Positions 34,854-43,530 of a DNA stretch of 64,000 nucleotides are shown here, piece after piece. A model generated the notes under the pieces. The model did not search any database. It was given only the letters and a program-made list of their open reading frames with translations, and was not told the origin of the DNA. Made by a program: the position numbers and the translations under genes. Source of the DNA: Pseudomonas laurylsulfativorans (GTDB taxonomy: Bacteria; Pseudomonadota; Gammaproteobacteria; Pseudomonadales; Pseudomonadaceae); NCBI RefSeq assembly GCF_002906155.1, contig NZ_MUJK01000015.1:62001-126000 (forward strand). The letters are read 5' to 3'. The first letter of the stretch is position 1, and every line of letters begins with the position of its first letter.

Positions 34854-35129
34854 ATGAACAGAAAAATGCTTGTACTCACTGCTGCGGGTCTGCTGTCGAC
34901 GGGCTCGTTTTTTGCGCCGCTCGCCGAGAAAGCAGCTGCCGGCTCCGCCGTTCCACCGGCAGCCATTCCCGGTATCAACCAGCCTCAGGGCGGTGAATCC
35001 AAAGACGAGAAGGCCGACAAGAAGGGCGAAGAGGCGTCGGGTTCAAACTCCGGCGCCGAATCGCACGAGATGGAAAAGGACGCAGCGTCCTCAAGCGGCT
35101 CGAAGGACGAAGCCGAAGCGACGCGGTAA
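34854..35129 (+). CDS. Small secreted low-complexity protein, 91 aa
   Basis: I do not recognise a family. The N terminus is a typical Sec signal peptide: MNRKM, a hydrophobic core LVLTAAGLLSTGSFFA, and a likely cleavage around KAAAGSAV. The mature part is very hydrophilic and biased to Glu, Lys, Ser, Gly and Asp (SKDEKADKKGEEASGSNSG), so it is probably disordered in the periplasm or outside. The start is supported by the signal peptide. The hairpin just upstream may control it. It lies alone between the PaaI-like gene and a REPIN. Confidence 0.65.
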   Translation: MNRKMLVLTAAGLLSTGSFFAPLAEKAAAGSAVPPAAIPGINQPQGGESKDEKADKKGEEASGSNSGAESHEMEKDAASSSGSKDEAEATR

Positions 35130-35184
35130 CCGCCGGATTGGCAGCAGAAAACAGAACCGGACCGCAAGCGGCTGATGCTGATCC

Positions 35185-35286
35185 CCTGTAGGAGCGAGCT
35201 TGCTCGCGATGGTCGTTAACGATAACGCGTGTTTACTGGCTAAACGCAGCGCTCTTGAATCCATCGCGAGCAAGCTCGCTCCTACA
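35185..35286. repeat. REPIN (GTAGGAGCGAGCTTGCTCGCGATGG class)
   Basis: TGTAGGAGCGAGCTTGCTCG on the left is mirrored by CGAGCAAGCTCGCTCCTACA on the right. It separates the 91-aa gene from the 3' end of the convergent fpvA gene. Confidence 0.88.
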
Positions 35287-35323
35287 ACGGCCCGGTTTTT
35301 GTTGCAGATGAAGCCGGTCGCAA

Positions 35324-37741
35324 TCAGTACTGCGCGCGCAGGCTCAGGGTCAGGGTGCGCGGGTCGCCGTAGAAGTTGGTGCCCCAAGAGGCATCGACGC
35401 GGTCGTAGTACTTGCGGTCGAACAGGTTGTTGGCGGTCAGTGTCGACGACAGGTTTTCGTTGAACTTGTAGCCGACTTGCGCCGTGGTGATGGCAAAGCC
35501 GCCTTGTTGGAACTTCACGTCACGCTGGTAGTAGGTGTCGCTGACCGCACGCACGCCGCCGCCGACGCTGAAGTCCTTGAGCGGACCGTCGGTGAATTCG
35601 TACTTGGTCCATAGGTTGAAGTTGTGCTTGGGCGTGATGGTGCTGAAGGTCTTGCCTTTGTTGGCGTCATCGCCGTCCAGGAACTTGGTGGAGGTGTAGG
35701 CGTAACCGGTGACGATGCTCCAGTTTTCGGTCAGGTTCCCGCTCAGCTCGGTTTCCCAACCCTCGCTGCGTGCCCGCCCTTCGGTCATGTAGGCGCCGGA
35801 GTTGTTGTCGTATTCGGCGCGGTTTTCATCGTAGATGCGGAAGGCAGCGATGCTGGCGTTCAGGCGGCCGTCGTAGAATTCGCGCTTGAGACCGATCTCG
35901 TACTGCTTGCCTTTGCGCGGACCGACCGGCTCGCCGTCTGTGCCGATTTCGCTCTGCGGTTTGAACACGCCGGTGTAGCTGAAGTAGGTCGACAGTTCCG
36001 GGGTGATCTTGCCGATGACAGCGCCGTATGGCACGACCTTGTGGTTGATGCTGGTGTGGGCTTCGCCGAAGTTGTTGAAGAAGGCGTTCGCGTTCTTCGC
36101 GTCGCTTTCGTACCAGGTCACACGGCTGCCGCCGATGACGTCGAGCCAGTCGGTGACGTTGAGCTTGGCACGGGTGTAGACACCGTATTGGTCGGACTTG
36201 GACCAGTTGCCGTTGACGTGCGCATAGTCGTTGCGGGGAATGTCGATGCTGCCCGGATTCCACACGTTGATCGGGAAGTACTCGCCGCCGCCGTAGGTGA
36301 AGTCCTTGTCCAGGTGCTGGTACTCGGCGCCCACGGTGAACTCGTGTTGACGATCGGCAAAGTCGAAAGGCGTGGTGACGAAGCTGTCGACGCCAATGGA
36401 CTTGATGTGGGTGTAGTAGTCGTAGGCCACGGCCCAGCTGTCGCCGGTGGCCGGGTCGACAGCGCCGTCGGCCCAGGTGAAGTTACGCTGCGGGGTTTCG
36501 GCGTCGCGGTAGGTCACGGTGGTCTTGAACTGACCGCCGTTGTCCAGCGCGTGATCAACTTCGGCAAAGGACTCCCAGACCTTCTCGTTCAGGGTGTTCC
36601 ACTTGGCGTCGACGAAGGTCGAGCGCGGAACGTCCAGCAACGTGCCGTCGGCATAGGCCGGCAAGCCGAACGCCGGGGTGGAGTTGTTCTTCTGGTAGGC
36701 GCCGCCGACCGACAATGTGGTGGACGGGTCGAGGTCGAATTCCAGGCGACCGTAGACCATCGGGCGTTCGTTTTGCGCGTAGTCGACGAAGGACTTGTTG
36801 TTCTCGTAGGCCGTGATGAAGCGACCGCGCACGGTGCCCTGGTCGTTCAGCGGGCCGGTAACGTCCACCGAGGAACGGTAGTGATCGTAGGAGCCGCCGG
36901 CCAGTTCGCCACCGAGGGCGAACTTGCTCAGGGCACGCTTGCGTACCACGTTGATCGTACCGCCGGGTTCGCCAGCGCCCTGGTACAGACCCGACGGACC
37001 GCGCAACACTTCGATGCGGTCGTACATCGCCAGGTCGAAACTGGTGGCCATGTCGCCCTGGCCGGTGGGTTGCGAGACGCCGTCGACCTGCACCTGGTCA
37101 ACGAGGAAACCGCGCATGTAGACGTCGTTGAGGCTGGAGCCGGAGTTGTAGGTCTTGATGGTCACGCCGGTGACCTGACGCATGGCGTCCTGCAGGCTGT
37201 TCATGTTCTGGTCGTCCATGCGCTGGCGCGTGACGACGGACACCGACTGCGGGATGTCCTTGAGCTTGATGTTGCCTTTGCCGATGGTCACTTCATCGCT
37301 GGTGTAGGAGTGCGTACCTTCGGTGTTCGGCCCCAGCGCCACGCCGGTGATGGACGTCGCACCCAACTGCAATGCACTGGAGTCACCGACCGCTGGCACC
37401 AGCGACACGGTGTTGCCATTCAACTGAAAATTGATGCCGCTCCCCAGCAGCAAGGTTTTCAGTGCCTGTTCCGGTTCCATGCTGCCGGACACCGCCGTGG
37501 ACTTGATGCCGTTGACCATGTCCTGGCTGTAGAGAATCTGCAGGTTGGTCTGCTGGCCCAGTTGGCGCAATGCACTGGCCAGCGATTGGGCCGGCACATT
37601 GACGTTCACCGGGGCTGCCTCGACCTGGGAGGTTCCCAGCAGCAACAGGGTCAGCAGTGCTCCCGGCACGACCGTGCGGAATTTCTTTTGCCGTTCGATG
37701 GCTAATGCCAACGGTGCGCGGGACAGAGTAAGGCTTTGCAT
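35324..37741 (-). CDS. fpvA: FpvA, TonB-dependent ferripyoverdine receptor with signalling domain
   Basis: An 805-aa outer-membrane receptor. The N terminus has a signal peptide ending near TSQVEAAPV. Next is an STN signalling domain (about 48-120: PAQSLASALRQLGQQTNLQI), which in P. aeruginosa FpvA contacts the anti-sigma factor FpvR. A plug domain follows (about 160-270: LKDIPQSVSVVTRQRM, RGPSGLYQGAGEPGGTIN), then a beta-barrel ending in the terminal aromatic LSLRAQY. It imports ferripyoverdine with TonB energy and starts the signal to PvdS and FpvI. It lies downstream of pvdE on the same strand, but a Fur-like box in the gap indicates its own promoter. The length agrees with FpvA of PAO1 (about 815 aa). 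Specificity should match the predicted peptide, which the sequence cannot show. Confidence 0.92.
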   Translation of the reverse strand: MQSLTLSRAPLALAIERQKKFRTVVPGALLTLLLLGTSQVEAAPVNVNVPAQSLASALRQLGQQTNLQILYSQDMVNGIKSTAVSGSMEPEQALKTLLLGSGINFQLNGNTVSLVPAVGDSSALQLGATSITGVALGPNTEGTHSYTSDEVTIGKGNIKLKDIPQSVSVVTRQRMDDQNMNSLQDAMRQVTGVTIKTYNSGSSLNDVYMRGFLVDQVQVDGVSQPTGQGDMATSFDLAMYDRIEVLRGPSGLYQGAGEPGGTINVVRKRALSKFALGGELAGGSYDHYRSSVDVTGPLNDQGTVRGRFITAYENNKSFVDYAQNERPMVYGRLEFDLDPSTTLSVGGAYQKNNSTPAFGLPAYADGTLLDVPRSTFVDAKWNTLNEKVWESFAEVDHALDNGGQFKTTVTYRDAETPQRNFTWADGAVDPATGDSWAVAYDYYTHIKSIGVDSFVTTPFDFADRQHEFTVGAEYQHLDKDFTYGGGEYFPINVWNPGSIDIPRNDYAHVNGNWSKSDQYGVYTRAKLNVTDWLDVIGGSRVTWYESDAKNANAFFNNFGEAHTSINHKVVPYGAVIGKITPELSTYFSYTGVFKPQSEIGTDGEPVGPRKGKQYEIGLKREFYDGRLNASIAAFRIYDENRAEYDNNSGAYMTEGRARSEGWETELSGNLTENWSIVTGYAYTSTKFLDGDDANKGKTFSTITPKHNFNLWTKYEFTDGPLKDFSVGGGVRAVSDTYYQRDVKFQQGGFAITTAQVGYKFNENLSSTLTANNLFDRKYYDRVDASWGTNFYGDPRTLTLSLRAQY

Positions 37742-37781
37742 TGCTCGAATCGCTCCAGAATGGTGTGTGCAGTTTTTTAGT

Positions 37782-37800
37782 TAATGATAATTATTATTAG
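37782..37800 (-). promoter_or_regulatory. Fur box upstream of fpvA
   Basis: TAATGATAATTATTATTAG is close to the 19-bp Fur consensus GATAATGATAATCATTATC, with the repeated NATA/TAT hexamer pattern intact. It lies 41 bp upstream of the fpvA start on the minus strand. Confidence 0.75.
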
Positions 37801-37867
37801 ACGGACCACTTTGACTAAACCGGAAAACAAACTTCAAAAAACAACAACCTGCGTGCAGCCACCGCGG

Positions 37868-39517
37868 TTAGGCGGTGGCGCGCTCGGTGACGACCCGCCC
37901 CGATTCCATGCGCACCAGTTGATCGGCCATGTCGAAATAGCGGTCGTCGTGGGAGATGACGATGATGGTTTTGCCCAGGCGCTTGAGGTCCGGCAGCAGC
38001 TCGGTGTAGAAGATGCGGCGGAAGGTCGGGTCTTGGTCGGCGGCCCACTCGTCGAACACCAGCACCGGGCGTTCTTCCAGCCAGGCATTGACCAGCGCCA
38101 GGCGCTTGCGCTGGCCGGTGGACAGGTCGGTGGTGGTGAAGCTGCCGTCCCTGACGCTGACCTTGTGTGCAATCTCCAGGCGTTGCAGGTAGGTATTGGC
38201 GTCTTCGGGAATGTGCTGGTCGCCCTGCACCACGTCATCGAACAGGTAGTAGTCGGCAAAAATCGTGGTGAACAACTGGCGGTAGTCGTCGCGGTTTTGC
38301 GCATCGATGCCTTGGCCGTTGAGCAGGATCGAACCCTGTTGCGGCGCGTAGAGGCCCAGCAGCAATTTGATCAGCGTGGTCTTGCCGCAGCCGTTTTCGC
38401 CGACGATGAAAACGATGTCGCCTTGCTCGATGGTCAGGTTCACCGGCCCCAGGCGAAACGCCTCGCTGCCCGGTGCGGCCGGGAAGGCGTAGCTGACGTT
38501 GTCCAGTTGCAGGCTGTTGACCACGGTCGGGCGGATGCCGCTGTCGTTGAGCAGCAGGTGCGGTTCTGGCGAGGAGAACTGGCTCGACAATTCCGCGATG
38601 CGGCGGAAGGCGATACGCGCGCGACTGACGATCGGCAAGGTGCTGACCAGATGCTCGATCGGGCCTTTCATGTACAGCAACACCAGCACAAAACCGCTCA
38701 TCACCGCTTGGTCGGCGCTGGGCCAGAACGATTGCAGGGCCAGCGCCAGGCCGATGACCACGAAGAACAGCATCGAGCCCAGGGTCTTGGCGATCACGAA
38801 GGTGTTGATCGAACGCACCTGGGTGTTACAGATGAAATCGGCGGTGCCCTCGATGCCCTTGACGAACATGCGCTGGCGACGCGGACGGTGGATGCGCAAT
38901 TCCTTGGCGCCGCCGGCAATGGCGTTGTAGTGCTTTTGCAAATCATCTTCGGCGTCGCGTGCGGCCATGAAACCCTGGATGCCCTTGCCCTGCGCGTAGA
39001 ACTGGATGCCGGTGCCGATGGCAATCGCCAGCACCATCATCAGGAACATCGGCCACGACAACATCGCCAGGTAACCCATGCAGCCGAGGGTCACGGTCAG
39101 GGAGATGGCAAGCGGCGCGAAGGCGAAGGCGAAGTCGCTGATGGTGTCGACGTCGTGGGTCAGCACTGGGATCAGCCGGTGGCTGCGGTAGCGCTCGATC
39201 TGCTCGATGGGCGCCGAGAGTACTTTTTCCCCAAGCTCTTTGCGCAGTTTGGCAATGATGTGCTGGCCGACGTAGTTGGTGCCGATGTCCGAGCAGATCG
39301 AACTGCCCAGGGCCAGCAGGCACAGGCCGGCGAACAGTGCGACCACGCCCTGGGTCAGGCCGTCCGGCGAATGCAGCGCGTTGTTGATGGTGGCCAGCAG
39401 CACCGTCACGCTCAGGCCGCCCACCATGCCCAGAAGGATCGACAGACTGACAACGAGCCGGAACGGTTTCAGGAGGCTGAACAATTCATGAATTGCACCG
39501 CGCGTTGGCTGGGTCAT
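37868..39517 (-). CDS. pvdE: PvdE, inner-membrane ABC exporter of the pyoverdine precursor
   Basis: A 549-aa half-transporter with an N-terminal six-helix permease domain and a C-terminal ATPase. Walker A is GENGCGKTTLIK, the signature is LSTGQRKRLALV and Walker B is RPVLVFDEWAADQDP. It belongs to the cyclic-peptide/siderophore exporter branch. In P. aeruginosa, PvdE moves the acylated ferribactin precursor to the periplasm. It is encoded just before fpvA and is preceded by a perfect PvdS box at 39560-39583. The start at 39517 is 43 bp after that box. Confidence 0.92.
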   Translation of the reverse strand: MTQPTRGAIHELFSLLKPFRLVVSLSILLGMVGGLSVTVLLATINNALHSPDGLTQGVVALFAGLCLLALGSSICSDIGTNYVGQHIIAKLRKELGEKVLSAPIEQIERYRSHRLIPVLTHDVDTISDFAFAFAPLAISLTVTLGCMGYLAMLSWPMFLMMVLAIAIGTGIQFYAQGKGIQGFMAARDAEDDLQKHYNAIAGGAKELRIHRPRRQRMFVKGIEGTADFICNTQVRSINTFVIAKTLGSMLFFVVIGLALALQSFWPSADQAVMSGFVLVLLYMKGPIEHLVSTLPIVSRARIAFRRIAELSSQFSSPEPHLLLNDSGIRPTVVNSLQLDNVSYAFPAAPGSEAFRLGPVNLTIEQGDIVFIVGENGCGKTTLIKLLLGLYAPQQGSILLNGQGIDAQNRDDYRQLFTTIFADYYLFDDVVQGDQHIPEDANTYLQRLEIAHKVSVRDGSFTTTDLSTGQRKRLALVNAWLEERPVLVFDEWAADQDPTFRRIFYTELLPDLKRLGKTIIVISHDDRYFDMADQLVRMESGRVVTERATA

Positions 39518-39559
39518 GAGCAGAGGGTTCCTTGGGTATTGAGGCAGATACCCAGTAGA

Positions 39560-39583
39560 ACGTCTGATGGAGGGCTTAATTTA
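39560..39583 (-). promoter_or_regulatory. PvdS iron-starvation box of pvdE (perfect TAAAT-N16-CGT)
   Basis: On the minus strand TAAAT (39583-39579) is followed after exactly 16 bases by CGT (39562-39560), matching the PvdS promoter signature. It lies 43 bp upstream of the pvdE start. Confidence 0.82.
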
Positions 39584-39602
39584 AAGGAGAGGCGACACAA
39601 AA

Positions 39603-39696
39603 CCTGTGGGAGCGAGCCTGCTCGCGAAGGCGGACTTTCAGTCAACTTCTACTGCGACAGACAGACCGCTTTCGCGAGCAGGCTCGCTCCCACAAG
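39603..39696. repeat. REPIN (GTGGGAGCGAGCCTGCTCGCGA class)
   Basis: TGTGGGAGCGAGCCTGCTCG on the left is mirrored by CGAGCAGGCTCGCTCCCACA on the right. It lies between the pvdO 3' end and the pvdE promoter, 19 bp upstream of the PvdS box. Confidence 0.88.
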
Positions 39697-39698
39697 GG

Positions 39699-40598
39699 TC
39701 AGAGGTTGGGGGTCAGGTCGCGTACGACACGGAACCCGATCCAGTCGCCACGGGTTTGCGGATCGATGTCATTGCGGTTGCCCGAGCGGGAAAACACCGG
39801 TGCTTCGCCCCAGTCGTTGCCGCGGATACGCAGGGTGTCGCAATTGGCTTCAGTCCAGGCGCTGCCATCGGTGGGGGCGCCGACATAGTCCGGGTGGTAG
39901 CAGTCGGCGATCCATTCGTAGACGTTGCCATGCATGTCGTACATGCCGAAGGCGTTGGGCGGGTAGCTGCCAGCCGGCGAGCTGTAGCTGTAGCCATCGG
40001 TCGGGCCGTAGGTGTTGGCGTGGGTGGCGATGCTGTATTCGGTGCCGGGGTCGAACGGGAAGGGGAACGGTCCCGTTGACCCGGCACGGGCGGCGTATTC
40101 GCGTTGGGCCTCGCTGACGATGTGGTAGTGCTGGCCGGTTTTCAGTGACAGCCAGGCGACGTAGGCGCTGACTTCGGCAAAGTTCATGCACACCGCCGGC
40201 TGACGCGGGCCCTGGGGGTAACTCGGTTTGCCGTTGGTGCAGGCCCGGCCGGGGCGGGTGTCGCCATCGGGCAGGGTGATCCCGGTTTCCTTCATGTATT
40301 GGTTCCATTCGCCGGCAGTGATCTGGTAACGGCTCATGGCGAACGGTTTGTCGAATGTCACTTCATGCATCGGACCTTCATCGGGCTCGCGGCCGACTTC
40401 GTCTTCCGCGGTGCCCATGGTGAAGGTGCCGGCGGGCAGCACCACCATTTCCGGACAATGGCGGCAATCCTTGAAGACCTTGCCCGGCAACGGTGCCGTG
40501 TACGCCTGGGCGAGGCTCGGTACGATACTGCCGAGCAATGCCAGCAGCGTCACGGCGCCCAGGCGCTTGAGGTGCTGCCTGTTCAGGATGTTTTTCAT
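39699..40598 (-). CDS. pvdO: PvdO, periplasmic pyoverdine maturation protein (FGE/SUMF1 fold)
   Basis: A 299-aa protein with a Sec signal peptide (hydrophobic core VTLLALLGSIVPSLAQA) and a formylglycine-generating-enzyme-like domain: MVVLPAGTFTMGTAEDEVG at its start, then AFGMYDMHGNVYEWIADCY and TRGDWIGFRVVRDL at its end. In fluorescent pseudomonads PvdO is needed for the last oxidation of dihydropyoverdine to pyoverdine in the periplasm. It is the third gene of pvdM-pvdN-pvdO, 29 bp after pvdN. Start and length match the PAO1 protein class. Confidence 0.92.
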   Translation of the reverse strand: MKNILNRQHLKRLGAVTLLALLGSIVPSLAQAYTAPLPGKVFKDCRHCPEMVVLPAGTFTMGTAEDEVGREPDEGPMHEVTFDKPFAMSRYQITAGEWNQYMKETGITLPDGDTRPGRACTNGKPSYPQGPRQPAVCMNFAEVSAYVAWLSLKTGQHYHIVSEAQREYAARAGSTGPFPFPFDPGTEYSIATHANTYGPTDGYSYSSPAGSYPPNAFGMYDMHGNVYEWIADCYHPDYVGAPTDGSAWTEANCDTLRIRGNDWGEAPVFSRSGNRNDIDPQTRGDWIGFRVVRDLTPNL

Positions 40599-40627
40599 AA
40601 GGGTTCTCGCTAAGGGGAATCGGTGGT

Positions 40628-41908
40628 TCAGAGCTTGCTGGCCATCAGTTCCATCAACTGGTCGATGTGCGCTTCGGTATTGAGCAGCCCCGGCGAAACA
40701 CGAATGATCGGTCCGACATCACGGTCCACGGCATCGCACACCACGCGGCGGTCCATCAGGTAATTGGCGACCTCTTCGCAGTCCTGGTTCTTGATGCGGA
40801 AGAAGGTGAAACCGGCGGAATACTCCGGCGACAGCGGTGTGACCAGCTCCACCGACGGATGCTGCTGCAAACGCTTCTTCAGGTAGCTGTTGATGTCGTG
40901 GATGCGCGTCGCGACCTCGGCCTTGCCCAGGTCCAGGTGCAATTTGAAGGCTTCGGTCAGCGCCCAGCGGTGTTCGAAGGAGTGGTAGCCGCCATAGGTC
41001 ATCACCGTGGAAAACTGGGTGGCTTCGGAGAAGGTCGGGATGGTCGGGGTCACGTCCTTGAGCTCGTCGGAACGGGCACAGATGATCCCGGTTCCCCGTG
41101 GGCCGAACATCCATTTGTGAGTGCCGGCAATGAAGAAGTCGCAGTGCATGTCCGGGAAATCGACGTTCTCCACACCGAAGCCGTGCACGCCATCGATCAC
41201 GTAGAGGATGCGGTCCTTGTCGGCGCGGCCGCGGTTTTTCTCTTCCACCAGCTTGCCGATTTCGCCGATGGGCAACTTCACACCGCTGCCGGAATGCACC
41301 CAGGTCATGCCCAGTACGCGTGTTTCGGGGCGGATGTTGCGCTCAATCGAGGCCAGCACTTCGGCGGTCGAAACCTTGTAGGGGTCTTCGAATAATTTGA
41401 TCTTGCGGACCTGGGTGCCGTCTTTCTGGGTGCGGTATTCGAACACGCTGTTGGCGGCGTAGTGCTCGTGTTCGCTGGTGAGGATTTCCTGGTCCGGGCG
41501 CACGTGGATGCCGGCGTAGATCATCGCCAGCCCTTCAGTGGTACTGCCGGTGAGGGCGATCTGCGACGGCTTGGCCTTCAGGTAACGGCCGGCCCACACG
41601 CGCACGTCTTCTTCGCGGCGTTCGGTTTCGCCGCGATGCCAGTCCATGGCCAGGCCTGGGTTGCGATCAAGGTTCACACGATGCATCTCGATGGCGTCGC
41701 GCACCGGGCGGGGATGCGAGGTCACGAGGAAATTGGCGAAGTGCAGGTAATTCGGGTCCTGGGTGAACAGTTGGCGCAATTGGTCCCATTTGTCCTTGGG
41801 CAACGGCGCGGGGCTTGCGGCCTGTGCGGGCAGGCTGACGGCCGAGGCGAGGGGAATGCCGGCCGCCAGAATACCGGCCTGCTTGAGGAATGAACGACGG
41901 TTGGTCAT
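40628..41908 (-). CDS. pvdN: PvdN, periplasmic PLP-dependent enzyme of pyoverdine maturation
   Basis: The 426-aa protein is an aminotransferase class V family member. Its N terminus is a Tat signal with the twin arginines (TNRRSFLKQAGILAAG) and cleavage near PAQAAS. The PLP lysine is in FFIAGTHKWMFGPRG, and the SGSGVKLPIGEIGKL and IDGVHGFGVENVDF stretches shape the active site. PvdN converts the Glu at the chromophore amino group into a succinamide form, which gives the common succinamide side group of pyoverdines. It lies 30 bp after pvdM and before pvdO, so the three are one operon. Confidence 0.92.
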   Translation of the reverse strand: MTNRRSFLKQAGILAAGIPLASAVSLPAQAASPAPLPKDKWDQLRQLFTQDPNYLHFANFLVTSHPRPVRDAIEMHRVNLDRNPGLAMDWHRGETERREEDVRVWAGRYLKAKPSQIALTGSTTEGLAMIYAGIHVRPDQEILTSEHEHYAANSVFEYRTQKDGTQVRKIKLFEDPYKVSTAEVLASIERNIRPETRVLGMTWVHSGSGVKLPIGEIGKLVEEKNRGRADKDRILYVIDGVHGFGVENVDFPDMHCDFFIAGTHKWMFGPRGTGIICARSDELKDVTPTIPTFSEATQFSTVMTYGGYHSFEHRWALTEAFKLHLDLGKAEVATRIHDINSYLKKRLQQHPSVELVTPLSPEYSAGFTFFRIKNQDCEEVANYLMDRRVVCDAVDRDVGPIIRVSPGLLNTEAHIDQLMELMASKL

Positions 41909-41938
41909 GGTTCGGTTCGCTTTGGCAAAAGGAAAAAA

Positions 41939-43288
41939 TCAGTTCTGGACCACAGGCTGGGAAGACTTCTGCACCTGGTCCCAGACCCGCAGGAAGTTGC
42001 CGCCCCAGAGCTTGGCGATGTCGGCCTCGCTGTAGCCACGGCTGATCAGTTCGGCGGTCACGTTGCGGCTCTCGCTGACGTCTTTCCAGCCGTCGAGGCC
42101 GCCACCGTCGTTGAAGTCGGAACTGATGCCGACGTGGTCGATGCCGATTTTCTTCACGGCGTAATCGATCGCATCGCCGTAATCCTTGAGGCTGGCCTTG
42201 GGTTCTTCGTCGAGGATCGAGTAGAGCTGGCTGGCGTACTCGCCGAAACGTTGCTCGGGCCAGACGGTGATCACCGGATCGCCGGGCATCAAGGCCATCT
42301 CCAGGCCTTGCAGCGGTTGCAGGTCGAAGCGCGCGCGCAGGGCGTTGAGCTTGTCCAGGGTGGCCTGGCTCAGCGGGCGGATGTAGGTCGGGAAGCCGAC
42401 GATCTGCACCACGCCGCCGCTGTTCTTGATCAGCTGCATTTCCGCATCGCTGAGGTTGCGCGGGATGTCCACCAGGGCACGCGGTGCCGAGTGCGAGGCG
42501 ACCATCGGCGTGCGGCTCAGTTGCGCGACTTGCTCCAGGGCCTTGGTCGACATCTGCGACACGTCGATGATCACGCCCAGGTCGTTGAGGCGATGCACCG
42601 CTTGCTTGCCCATGTCCGACAGCCCGCCGAGGGCATCGCGCGAGTCGTTGAAAAATGGCAGCGGTCGCGACGAATCGGCCCAGGCGTTGTTGCCCACGTA
42701 GCTGAAGCCGAACATGCGCATACCGCGCGCGGCCCACTTGTCCAGGGCGTTGAGGTCATTGCCCAGCGGGTAGGCGTTGAGCATGCTGATGAACACCGCG
42801 AACTTGCCTTCGCCGTGCAGGCGACGGAAATCGTCGGCGGTGTAGGCGATGGCCACCTGGTTGGGGAAGTCGCGGACCATCGCGCTGATGATCTTGTAGC
42901 GGGTTTCCTGCTCAAAGCGGGCCTCGTCGATGAACCCTTCGGTAGGGCGATGGGGCGCGTTGGGGCCGTTCCATATTTCCGGCCAGCCAAAGATTGTCAG
43001 CGCTGCCCCGGACAGACGCCCGCGGCCGGTCTTGACCAGGTCGAACTGGCCTTCGCCGTCCTTGTCGACTTCGTTGCCGGCGGTGCCGAAGTCCATCGGC
43101 ACGGTGATGTGGCTGTCGAACGAGAGGATGCGCTCCTGCAGTTGATCGGCCTGTTTCATCACCTTGACCGGGTAGCCGGGATTGTCCCTGAACCCGTAAT
43201 CCCAGGCCGCGAAGCTTGCGCCCGCGCTGATCGCCAGGGCCAGCGGCAGGCCGATGAAAAGAGCCTTTTTCGAACGTGGTTTTGTCAT
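41939..43288 (-). CDS. pvdM: PvdM, dipeptidase-fold pyoverdine maturation protein
   Basis: A 449-aa protein with an N-terminal signal or anchor segment (KKALFIGLPLALAISAGASFAAWDY) and the renal-dipeptidase (peptidase M19) fold. I see MVASHSAPRALVDIPRN and IDHVGISSDFNDGGGL, typical M19 blocks. Several metal-ligand positions look changed: the usual HxD is HIT (FDSHITVP), the EGG block reads LNA, and the His before PRN is Ile. So it is unlikely to be a normal zinc dipeptidase. Work on fluorescent pseudomonads that I recall shows PvdM is required for PvdP to oxidise ferribactin. It is first in the pvdMNO operon, with a perfect PvdS box 62 bp upstream. Confidence 0.9.
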   Translation of the reverse strand: MTKPRSKKALFIGLPLALAISAGASFAAWDYGFRDNPGYPVKVMKQADQLQERILSFDSHITVPMDFGTAGNEVDKDGEGQFDLVKTGRGRLSGAALTIFGWPEIWNGPNAPHRPTEGFIDEARFEQETRYKIISAMVRDFPNQVAIAYTADDFRRLHGEGKFAVFISMLNAYPLGNDLNALDKWAARGMRMFGFSYVGNNAWADSSRPLPFFNDSRDALGGLSDMGKQAVHRLNDLGVIIDVSQMSTKALEQVAQLSRTPMVASHSAPRALVDIPRNLSDAEMQLIKNSGGVVQIVGFPTYIRPLSQATLDKLNALRARFDLQPLQGLEMALMPGDPVITVWPEQRFGEYASQLYSILDEEPKASLKDYGDAIDYAVKKIGIDHVGISSDFNDGGGLDGWKDVSESRNVTAELISRGYSEADIAKLWGGNFLRVWDQVQKSSQPVVQN

Positions 43289-43350
43289 TGCCGTCTCAGT
43301 CAGGTTCGCCGCCCCGGATCAGGCGCAGGGGCCTTTGCTATCTGGGGGGA

Positions 43351-43374
43351 ACGTATGGCTGATCCAATAATTTA
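43351..43374 (-). promoter_or_regulatory. PvdS iron-starvation box of pvdMNO (perfect TAAAT-N16-CGT)
   Basis: On the minus strand CCTAAAT (TAAAT at 43374-43370) is followed after 16 bases by CGT (43353-43351). The pvdM start is 62 bp further downstream. Confidence 0.82.
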
Positions 43375-43391
43375 GGTGTTTGTACCGACCT

Positions 43392-43458
43392 CATCGCTGG
43401 CAAGCCAGCGCCTACAGGGGATCACGCCGTCCTGTAGGCGCTGGCTTGCCAGCGATGC
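43392..43458. repeat. REPIN (CATCGCTGGCAAGCCAGCGCCTACAGG class)
   Basis: CATCGCTGGCAAGCCAGCGC and its inverse GCGCTGGCTTGCCAGCGATG flank a short centre. It sits exactly between the two divergent PvdS boxes of pvdM and pvdP. Confidence 0.87.
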
Positions 43459-43461
43459 TCT

Positions 43462-43485
43462 TAAATTTACCGATACAACAAACGT
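43462..43485 (+). promoter_or_regulatory. PvdS iron-starvation box of pvdP (perfect TAAAT-N16-CGT)
   Basis: TAAAT at 43462-43466 and CGT at 43483-43485 are exactly 16 bases apart. The pvdP start at 43531 is 46 bp downstream. The box begins 3 bp after the end of the REPIN. Confidence 0.82.
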
Positions 43486-43530
43486 TCTAGCTTGGATAAA
43501 GCCTGCTCCATGGCTGACACAGGTAGGGCA

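Noticed and set aside
35624..37705. Long plus-strand open frame (693 aa) opposite fpvA
   Set aside because: It is a GC-rich antisense shadow of fpvA with no recognisable domains; the minus-strand frame is a full FpvA.
37784..40117. Plus-strand 777-aa open frame across pvdE and pvdO
   Set aside because: It crosses a REPIN and lies antisense to two genes with clear families. No domain of its own.
43492..43530. Upstream TTG start for pvdP
   Set aside because: It would place non-signal residues before the Tat signal. ATG 43531 fits the family and the promoter distance.
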